A stretch of DNA of 64,000 nucleotides from JAJYKN01 sp035516155. GTDB taxonomy: Bacteria; Nitrospirota; UBA9217. Position 1 is the stretch's first letter; every line of letters starts with the position of its first letter. This document shows, piece after piece, positions 7,564 through 14,097 of this stretch. The DNA lies in contig DATJAP010000044.1 of assembly GCA_035516155.1 (NCBI GenBank), positions 62,001 through 126,000 of the forward strand, written 5' to 3'. The translations under genes and the position numbers were made by a program. The notes under the pieces were generated by a model that worked only from the letters and a program-made list of their open reading frames with translations, was not told the DNA's origin and searched no databases.

Positions 7564-9282
7564 ATGAGAGCGCGCAATTTCGTTGAAATCTTGTCTGATA
7601 AACATAAATACGCTGTACCTGTATTATTACTCGTCATTACATTTATGACATACTTCCAAATTACCGGTCACGATTTCATAAGCTATGATGATCCAGCATA
7701 TATAACGGAAAATGTTCATGTAATGAACGGCCTGAATTATAACAGTATTAAGTGGGCATTTACGTCGGTTGGAATATCGTATTGGCACCCGATGACATGG
7801 ATCTCTCATATGGTCGATTATCAAATATATGGGAGTAATCCTTTCGGTCATCATATGACAAATATTATTATACACACATTAAATACTCTTCTATTGTTTT
7901 ATCTTCTATATTATTCAACAAAACAATATTGGAAAAGCCTGTTTGTTGCCGCGGTTTTCGCATTACATCCTTTGCATGTTGAATCAGTCGCATGGGCAGC
8001 TGAACGTAAAGATCTTCTTAGCACATTTTTCATGATGCTGACGTTGCTTTTTTATAGCGCCTCCGTGATTAATAAAAACAGAAGATTTTATGTTCTAACG
8101 ATCTTGTTCTATATTTTAGGCCTCATGTCCAAACCGATGCTAGTCAGCCTTCCGCTGGTGCTCATTTTGTGGGACTACTGGCCTCTAGACAGATACAGCA
8201 CCCATGATGTCCGAACGGTAGATTTGATACGGGAGAAATTACCCTTCTTTTTTCTCGCATTATTAACATCCCTCATAACCTATTACGCACAACTTAAAGT
8301 AGGGGCTGTCATGGGCATCGATTCTGCCCCTTTTTTTCTCAGGATATTAAATGCGCTTTCCAGCTACATGAACTATATCTATAAAATGTTCTGGCCTCAG
8401 CACCTTGCTGTTATATACCCGCTTACTCACAATATTTCGGTCATTCAGGGAATTATCAGCGGCTTATTGCTGCTCGGGATATCAACTATCGTATACCGAT
8501 ATCGGAAAAGCCATCATTATTTGACGACAGGCTGGGTCTGGTATTTGATAACATTGCTGCCGGTCATAGGGATTGTACAGGTGGGGTCACAGTCAATGGC
8601 TAATCGTTATACGTATACAACCCAAATTGGATTATACATTATGATTGCCTGGAGTATTGCCAACTTGCTTGAAAAATATCAATATAAATATTTAATAAGC
8701 TCTTTTGCCGGAATTATCGTGATCTCCGCGCTTACCGTTAGCACATGGATACAGTTGACTTACTGGATGGACAGCATCACCCTCTTCAATCATGCCGCCC
8801 ATTGCGTAGATAATAACTACATAGCATACAGGATGTTGGGGGATAACTATGGGAAAATCGGCAACGTCCAGGCAGCCATTGCATCTTTTACCGAGGCAAT
8901 TAAAATAGAGCCTAATGATTCAAAAGCCCATGAAGGCCTGGGTGTTGCTCTCATTGAGCAAAAAAGGTACGAAGAGGCCATGTACCATTTAAGTACAGCT
9001 ATAGCTCTTAACCCTCAAAACGATAATGCTTATTATAATTTGGGCGTTGTACTTGCATACAATCACAGATATGAAGACGCAATCTATAGCTATATGCAGT
9101 CACTCAGAATTAACCCGGAGAAAAAAGGCGCTCGTGCAAACATCGGTGCAGCATTATTTCATTTGGGCAAATTTGATGAGGCAATTCATTATTTTCAAGA
9201 GGAGTTGAAAATTGATCCTGGCAATGAAGCCATAAAGAATTATATTGGCGCGGCCATCAATATTAAAAACGCAGCGAAATGA
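7564..9282 (+). CDS. TMTC-like polytopic membrane protein with C-terminal TPR repeats
   Basis: A 572-residue protein. The N-terminal 400 residues contain about nine to ten transmembrane helices and motifs of the TMTC/DUF1736 GT-C-like family: 'ISYDDPAYITEN', 'YWHPMTWISHMVDYQIYG', 'ALHPLHVESVAWAAERKD' and 'LMSKPMLVSLPLVLILWDYW'. The C-terminal 160 residues are at least four tetratricopeptide repeats (for example 'NSKAHEGLGVALIEQKRYEEA' type units). Eukaryotic TMTCs are O-mannosyltransferases; bacterial members are presumed lipid-sugar-dependent glycosyltransferases, but that is inference. It is AT-rich and lies next to a dolichyl-phosphate-sugar-synthase-like gene, so the two may act in one glycosylation step. 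The ribosome site is weak. Confidence 0.75.
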   Translation: MRARNFVEILSDKHKYAVPVLLLVITFMTYFQITGHDFISYDDPAYITENVHVMNGLNYNSIKWAFTSVGISYWHPMTWISHMVDYQIYGSNPFGHHMTNIIIHTLNTLLLFYLLYYSTKQYWKSLFVAAVFALHPLHVESVAWAAERKDLLSTFFMMLTLLFYSASVINKNRRFYVLTILFYILGLMSKPMLVSLPLVLILWDYWPLDRYSTHDVRTVDLIREKLPFFFLALLTSLITYYAQLKVGAVMGIDSAPFFLRILNALSSYMNYIYKMFWPQHLAVIYPLTHNISVIQGIISGLLLLGISTIVYRYRKSHHYLTTGWVWYLITLLPVIGIVQVGSQSMANRYTYTTQIGLYIMIAWSIANLLEKYQYKYLISSFAGIIVISALTVSTWIQLTYWMDSITLFNHAAHCVDNNYIAYRMLGDNYGKIGNVQAAIASFTEAIKIEPNDSKAHEGLGVALIEQKRYEEAMYHLSTAIALNPQNDNAYYNLGVVLAYNHRYEDAIYSYMQSLRINPEKKGARANIGAALFHLGKFDEAIHYFQEELKIDPGNEAIKNYIGAAINIKNAAK

Positions 9283-9370
9283 CGTTTTCGTTGTAATTCT
9301 CTTGGAAAGCCCAAAGTGGCCAGTCGCGGCATGATTTATTGCAGTCCACATCGGTTCTTAATTATAAATT

Positions 9371-10060
9371 CATTTGAAGTGTTCTCATTGCGGAATATCT
9401 CTGACAGGCAGTCGCTCTAAAGGCAGGAAAGAATATTACTCTTACTATCGCTGACCTCAGTGCAAAAAAGTGAACGTCCGGAACGAAAAGCTGAAACGGC
9501 GGTATACCGTCCTTCCCACATCTTTACAGATTAACCCTCGTAGCATGAACTTGTTTAAAGCGATTGTCCTTGATGTGTGGAAGGACAGGCAGAGTGAGAA
9601 GAAAGCCTTGATCGCTGAGCTCGAACGTAATATTGACAAAATTGAAGCGAAGAGAAGTATATTCACCGATGCATTGGTTGACGAATTAATTATAAAAGCA
9701 GTACACGATAAAAAAATAGGGAAACTGACGGACGAATCAGAGTCGGCCAAATCAGAGTTAGAACTTCTGCGAGACGATAGCTTTGACCCAACAGGAGTCT
9801 TGGACTTCGCCGAGTGTTTTATGGTTCAACCACATGAAACATGGGCAGGCTTAGCTATACGTAAAAAGAAAGTGTTCCAGAATGCTGTTTTTCCTCAGGG
9901 AATCACATTTGATGGGGAGAAACTTGAAACCGCTAAAATATCCTTGATTTACAGCATGTTAAAGAATTTCTCGGCCCAGACATCAAAATTGACGTCCCCA
10001 ATGGAATTTGCCCCCCCTCATCAAGGCGCAATGCTTAAACTAAAAAAATCCTCATGGTAA
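9371..10060 (+). pseudogene. 3' remnant of a large serine recombinase
   Basis: The reading frame from 9371 gives 'HLKCSHCGISLTGSRSKGRK' and 'EYYSYYR', the recombinase zinc-beta-ribbon, then TGA at 9452-9454, then 'PQCKKVNVRNEKLKRRYTVL' and a long coiled-coil-like C-terminus to 10060. The TGA stands where the ribbon normally has Cys (TGC or TGT). The catalytic resolvase domain is absent, and TAA stops in the same frame lie just upstream of 9371. It is thus a 5'-deleted fragment with an added nonsense change. Large serine recombinases integrate phages and mobile islands, so this marks former mobility of the surrounding region. Confidence 0.65.
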
Positions 10061-10255
10061 GGGGCGTTAACATTCCACTCGATAATATTGCACTCAAAAA
10101 AAGCTGCTTGAGTTATCAGGCTAGATATTTGTCTATTCTGCCAGCCTCGTGAATAACACCTTGTTCATCTTGACTTTCAGTCACCCACTTCAACTTTCAC
10201 GCGTTCTCAAGAGGCCATAACGACGGCTGTACGTTCTCACATCTCGTGAAATTCC

Positions 10256-10420
10256 AGGTTGCTAATTATCAACGAGTTACAGATCTTACAGATGAAAATT
10301 TCACGATAATATTCGCACATCAGATGAAATTTTCCTGTATTTTTCGCTCAACTGATGAAATTAAAACAAGAGCTAAATATTGTCTGTATTTTCAACATAT
10401 TACATCACCTCAAAAATTAA
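10256..10420 (+). repeat. Dispersed repeat, copy B (GATGAAATT array)
   Basis: Partner of 3014-3190. GTGAAATT at 10256 and GATGAAA at 10291, 10323 and 10354 are spaced 31-35 bases apart; the unit ends in CATCACCTCAAAAA. Copies A and B lie in direct orientation and bracket about 7.4 kb. The rest of 10061-10538 shows no gene. Confidence 0.6.
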
Positions 10421-10538
10421 GGAGAACTGCAGTTGATCCCGCGACAAATTTACTGCTGTAATTTCCTTCGACATATTTTCTCTAAGAAAACGGCTCCGTT
10501 AATATAATCGGTGGGAATAATAACACCCTTAAAGACTA

Positions 10539-10799
10539 TCATGACATTAATAAATCCATTATAGGTTTGTTAAAATACTTCTGGTAATCTTCTCTTGACT
10601 TAAACACGTGGCACAGCCGGTTGTTTGCTCCTAGTTCAACTATCTTTCTCCACTGAGCTTCTCTCATATTTAAAGCAGTAACCATTTCAGCGAATATTGG
10701 CTGCAATGGTGTATGGCCTACATTACTAACCAGATATAATCCCTCAGCAAGATTTATTAATAATTTCTTTGTAAGTTTTCCACTGTGTAAAGGTGACAT
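10539..10799 (-). CDS. Hypothetical protein, 86 residues
   Basis: The frame is open further upstream to 10919, but that ATG lies inside the inverted repeat of the neighbouring IS. ATG 10799 has its own ribosome site (GAGGAA, six bases upstream) and is the better start. The product is basic and helical, with 'AEGLYLVSNVGHTPLQPIF', 'REAQWRKIVELGANNRLCHV' and 'FKSREDYQKYFNKPIMDLL'. I do not recognise the family. Sequence upstream of the IS end may once have carried its promoter. Confidence 0.4.
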   Translation of the reverse strand: MSPLHSGKLTKKLLINLAEGLYLVSNVGHTPLQPIFAEMVTALNMREAQWRKIVELGANNRLCHVFKSREDYQKYFNKPIMDLLMS

Positions 10800-10904
10800 G
10801 CTATTTCCTCGCGTCCAATAAGCACATAAGGAATCCACAGACTTATGCTTGTTCCGATGAATCCGCGCACGTACCACGCCGGTAAAATAGTAGAGACCCC
10901 GTAT

Positions 10905-10918
10905 GGTCAAAAAACTCA
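10905..10918 (+). repeat. IS left inverted repeat
   Basis: GGTCAAAAAACTCA, matching the reverse complement of 12105-12118 at 13 of 14 positions. Confidence 0.75.
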
Positions 10919-12046
10919 TGCTGCCTCACTGTAATAATATTTGAGCAGTCCACCAATCCTCTTGCGGCATTTGACGGGATGGCCATGTCTATGCTCTGAT
11001 TGTGGCACGGGGAATATCAGCACATTGCCTATTCCTTGATGGTTTCGCTCTCGATGATAGTGATCAGTATACTCTCCTATGGCATGCCGAAGAGATCTCT
11101 CTCCAAATAGAACTATTTTTGATAGGCACTCTTCCTTGATGGACCTCACCCATCTCTCGGCATAAGCATTTAAATTCGGGCTGCGGGGAGGAAGGGCGAT
11201 ACTTCTGACTCCACCTCCCCTAAGTGTTTTCTGAAAGGATAGACAGAATTTTCCGTCCCGATCGTGGATCAACGACTGTCCGGAAGCGAGAAAGCCCCAT
11301 TCATCCATAGTAATATTCCGGGCAATCTGAGTCATCCAGCTTTGATTTGGGTTTGGCGTTATACCCGCCACATGGATTTCTCTCGTACTGAGCCGGATGA
11401 AGAAGAGGATGTAATAGGTTGTCAAGCCGCAAGCGGTCCACACTTCCGCGGTGAAAAAATCCGCTGCCGCAAGTAGGTCCCAATGGGTGCGGATAAATTC
11501 TTTCCACGTGCTCGTCTTTTTCCGCTCGGGTGCAGGTGCTAGGTCGTGGCGTTTTAAGATATTTCCCACTGTCTGATCACTAACTGTATACCCCAGGTTG
11601 GCCAATGCCCCGACAATACGATCATAACCCCAGCTTCGATTTTCTTTCGCCAGGCGTACGATTAATGCTTTCAGTTCCGCTTCCGTCTCGGGTCTGCCAG
11701 GAGTTGATCTCTTTTTTGAACCATCGAATTTGCGTGCGATCAATCTGCGGTGCCATGATAAAATGGTCTCCGGCCTGACGATGTTGGCGACCTCGTCCAA
11801 TGCCTTTTTCCCCAAACGCTTTCCGATCTCCGCCAAGGTCTTCCGCTCCCTGTCGGTAAGCCGCAGGCGGCCTTTAAGTTGATCCCGTAATATGCGGTTT
11901 TCTGTTACCAGGTATTCGTTCCGCAGAAGCAGTTCCTGATCAACAGTTCCAGAAATATAGGCAAGAAGTCGTTTCCAGTCCACGTCGTCCTCTCCCTGAT
12001 ATGTTTTTTGAAAAACATCAGAAAGAGTATAGCCGGTTGGATTCAT
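10916..12046 (-). CDS. DDE transposase with integrase core domain
   Basis: A 376-residue protein. An N-terminal helix-turn-helix region (to about residue 110, including 'VRPETILSWHRRLIARKFDG') and the linker 'RSWGYDRIVGALANLGYTVS' precede the rve integrase core. Its catalytic acids are visible: Asp in 'LLAAADFFTAEVW', Asp in 'SLIHDRDGKF', and Glu in 'NLNAYAERWVRSIKEECL'. The C-terminus 'GGLLKYYYSEAA' is typical of a group of integrase-core transposases related to IS481/IS3. All motifs are intact, so the element may still be active. Confidence 0.9.
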   Translation of the reverse strand: MNPTGYTLSDVFQKTYQGEDDVDWKRLLAYISGTVDQELLLRNEYLVTENRILRDQLKGRLRLTDRERKTLAEIGKRLGKKALDEVANIVRPETILSWHRRLIARKFDGSKKRSTPGRPETEAELKALIVRLAKENRSWGYDRIVGALANLGYTVSDQTVGNILKRHDLAPAPERKKTSTWKEFIRTHWDLLAAADFFTAEVWTACGLTTYYILFFIRLSTREIHVAGITPNPNQSWMTQIARNITMDEWGFLASGQSLIHDRDGKFCLSFQKTLRGGGVRSIALPPRSPNLNAYAERWVRSIKEECLSKIVLFGERSLRHAIGEYTDHYHRERNHQGIGNVLIFPVPQSEHRHGHPVKCRKRIGGLLKYYYSEAA

Positions 12047-12104
12047 GCGTGCAAGGGGAAAGGGGCGACAAACTATGTTAAAAAACCATGTAAAACAGAC
12101 GGTT

Positions 12105-12118
12105 TGAATTTTTTGACC
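12105..12118 (-). repeat. IS right inverted repeat
   Basis: TGAATTTTTTGACC on the plus strand, the partner of 10905-10918. The coding fragment to the right begins directly after it. Confidence 0.75.
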
Positions 12119-13102
12119 TTACGCCATATGGCAGCATTATATCAAAACGAATTATTTGAAATGACTACTGCGAGATCTGGGATGTCGAAGTTACAGCAAT
12201 TTGGCATTACTTTTGGATATCGATTCGTTGTCATCTATATAGAACCGTCTGAATCCGAATTTATACGTGTTACGACGAATACAGCAAGGACTCAGCTGCT
12301 TATGAATAACGAACCCCTACCTTGGGCTGACTGGGCAATTGAGTTTCGGGAAAATATGCCTGAGGATATCAAGCGACTGATTGAAGAAAAGGCTGCAGGC
12401 TCGGCAGCAACTGACCATACAAAGACAATTCGAGAGAGACTAAGAGATCTTTTAGGTTTGTATAATGTGAGCCGCTATAAACCGGTGCACGGGGGCACGA
12501 TCCTTTTTGACGAGGACAGGATCATTCACGCCGGACCTTCACCTGAATCTGCCATCGTCAGTGGAAAAGGGGGTTTTAGCGAAGGCGCTGGAAGTGGAAA
12601 AGCAGGGCAGAAGGATGGCGGACTCGGAAATGTTTACGCGCTGTTTGAGAAGAAGGATGGCACACCCGGGGAGAAAGTTAAAGCAGATCCATTTCCACGT
12701 ACTCGTTGGATTAGTATTATCGATGGGACTCGTGAGTATGGAATGATTGAAGATCGAGCTGCCAAATATCTCGACGATCAAAATTTGCTTCTTATTAATG
12801 CTGACTTCCGTGTGTTTACCGACATGATAGACCACTTTATGAATGATTTTGGAGGTTCAACAGGTATTAAAGATTTGGTTGTAGATACCGTTCATTCGTG
12901 GTTTGAACAGTCTCTAATCGAAACAATAATGGGTATCCATGCTTTACGTAATAGTAAAGAATGGTCTGTGCAGGATATTGAAGAGGCGTTATCAGAGGCT
13001 TCTTTAACAGCGGTAGTCGTGCAGAGGTATCATATTGTCAATGCAGTTCGTCGGCACTTGGGAATTAAGCTGGGGGCGCAAATGATTGCATCGAAATCAT
13101 GA
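12119..13102 (+). pseudogene. 5'-truncated C-terminal part of a large unidentified protein
   Basis: Coding sense starts exactly at the IS right end: LRH-MAALYQNELFEMTTARSG, with an in-frame ATG at 12128. About 325 residues follow, including 'QFGITFGYRFVVIYIEP', 'RVTTNTARTQLLMNNEPLPW', a Gly/Lys-rich linker around residue 160, 'RTRWISIIDGTREYGMIEDR', 'NLLLINADFRVFTDMIDHF' and 'GIHALRNSKEWSVQDIEEAL'. The piece resembles the C-terminus of a long GHKL/Hsp90-like ATPase family that I recall only vaguely, so I give no function. The left flank of the IS does not encode the missing N-terminus in any frame. Whether the fragment is expressed is unknown. Confidence 0.5.
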
Positions 13103-13240
13103 TAGGTAAAAGTCCCATACTTGCATGCGTGAATGCTAACCATTTTTATCAAAAAGAGTCTTATAGCTTAGATAGCTTTTATAATCACCTTTTATTCTAT
13201 CTTTGTCCAGTGCTTTCTTGTGGGTCTTAAGGAGTGAAAA

Positions 13241-13333
13241 ATGTACAAGAAGTTAATGGCTTCTCCCAGAAGATTGTCCGCTATATTTCCATACGCCGAA
13301 TCCGTACATATAAGCACTGGTTGTGCCTCTTAG
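13241..13333 (+). CDS. Small ORF of 30 codons with strong ribosome site
   Basis: ATG 13241 is preceded by TTAAGGAG at good spacing and encodes MYKKLMASPRRLSAIFPYAE followed by ten more residues, ending at TAG 13331-13333. It lies 30 bp before the next small gene. It may be a translated leader or a small peptide; no family is recognised. Confidence 0.35.
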   Translation: MYKKLMASPRRLSAIFPYAESVHISTGCAS

Positions 13334-13363
13334 AACGGCCCTTTTTTTCACAAGGAGGAGCTT

Positions 13364-13666
13364 ATGAGCATTTCAACAACTGGTTGGTCCAACAAAGGTG
13401 GCACCGCCGACAGAGCGTGCAGCTGTGGAACATGGAAACAACACTGGATAAATTTTTCTGAAAAAGCATGGCCCGCAAGCTGCTCAGTTGAAAGATGTTC
13501 CAATCTGCCCACTATAGGTGGTCACGTCATTAATCCGAGTGTGGACGGAGAGCGGATTGTTCCCATGTGCGATTCATGTAATAAGCTCAGCGGTACTTTC
13601 ACGCTGAAGGGTGGCGTTTCTGTTCCAAGTGCTAACCAATCACAAACCTGCGCAAAAAAGGCATAA
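13364..13666 (+). CDS. Small Cys-rich, HNH-like zinc-binding protein
   Basis: A 100-residue protein behind a strong AAGGAGGAG ribosome site. Eight Cys and several His/Asn residues sit in an order like a treble-clef HNH nuclease: 'CSCGTWKQHW', 'WPASCSVERCSNLPTIGGHV', 'IVPMCDSCNKLSGTF' and a final 'ANQSQTC'. The 'GGHV...IVPMCDSCN' part resembles the 'GAHI...IVPMCRSCN' core of HNH proteins. Similar orphan small proteins occur in scattered bacterial islands; function is unknown. Candidate roles are nuclease or zinc-dependent regulator. The base composition and setting (after a truncated gene) suggest acquired DNA. Confidence 0.6.
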   Translation: MSISTTGWSNKGGTADRACSCGTWKQHWINFSEKAWPASCSVERCSNLPTIGGHVINPSVDGERIVPMCDSCNKLSGTFTLKGGVSVPSANQSQTCAKKA

Positions 13667-13979
13667 ACCGTCGTTCAAAGGGACGCTGAGCGATAAAGCC
13701 GCGCAGCGCCCCTGAACTCAAACGTTCATATGCAGGTTTCAACCGGGATTCCGCAATTTTTTTTGCACGCACTGGTGCAAGATCGTAGGTGAGGAATACA
13801 ACATCTGGAAATTTGGTAAATACCCTATTTCAAGGTGAAGCATGGTTACGAATAGCGTTTAAAGTAACTGTCAGCACAAATACTTTTCACTATAAATAAA
13901 ATGAAGCCTCTTTCGAAAACAGAACTACAATCTATAATTTCGAAAGCGCTCTCTACATTCCTTGGAGATCAAAAGAACG
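13667..13979. other. Intergenic region, right end of island
   Basis: About 313 AT-rich bases with no supported gene or site, up to the secA terminator. Confidence 0.4.
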
Positions 13980-14011
13980 AAAAAGGCGGTCCCAAGACCG
14001 ATTGGACCGCC
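13980..14011 (-). terminator. Rho-independent terminator of secA
   Basis: GGCGGTCC (13985-13992) pairs with GGACCGCC (14004-14011), an 8-bp perfect stem with an 11-base loop, followed on the minus strand by five T. It lies about 90 bp beyond the secA stop. Confidence 0.75.
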
Positions 14012-14021
14012 CAGACAGGCT

Positions 14022-14079
14022 AATTTCACCCGATGCACGAATTTATTTCACCCGATGCGCACGGAATTTCATTCGATGC
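14022..14079 (-). repeat. Three phased 14-bp direct repeats between secA and its terminator
   Basis: ATTTCACCCGATGC at 14023-14036 and 14045-14058, and ATTTCATTCGATGC at 14066-14079, are spaced 22 and 21 bp, about two helical turns. Read on the minus strand they are GCATCGGGTGAAAT, the same GTGAAAT theme as repeats A and B. They look like the transposase-binding end of an IS21-type element, now isolated. Confidence 0.55.
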
Positions 14080-14097
14080 GGGAGCTTACAACGGCAA

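Larger units (their letters stand above)
10905..12118 (-). mobile_element. Complete insertion sequence with 14-bp inverted repeats (IS481/IS3-like transposase)
   Basis: Left end GGTCAAAAAACTCA (10905-10918) and right end TGAATTTTTTGACC (12105-12118) are inverted repeats with one mismatch. They enclose a single DDE transposase, giving a 1,214-bp element. The transposase stop codon lies inside the left repeat, a usual compact arrangement. I see no clear target-site duplication, and the two flanks do not join into one gene, which suggests a deletion next to the element after insertion. Confidence 0.75.

Noticed and set aside
9452..9454. TGA in the recombinase remnant as a selenocysteine codon
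   Set aside because: The gene lacks its catalytic domain and has TAA stops just upstream in the same frame, so a nonsense mutation in a dead gene is simpler.
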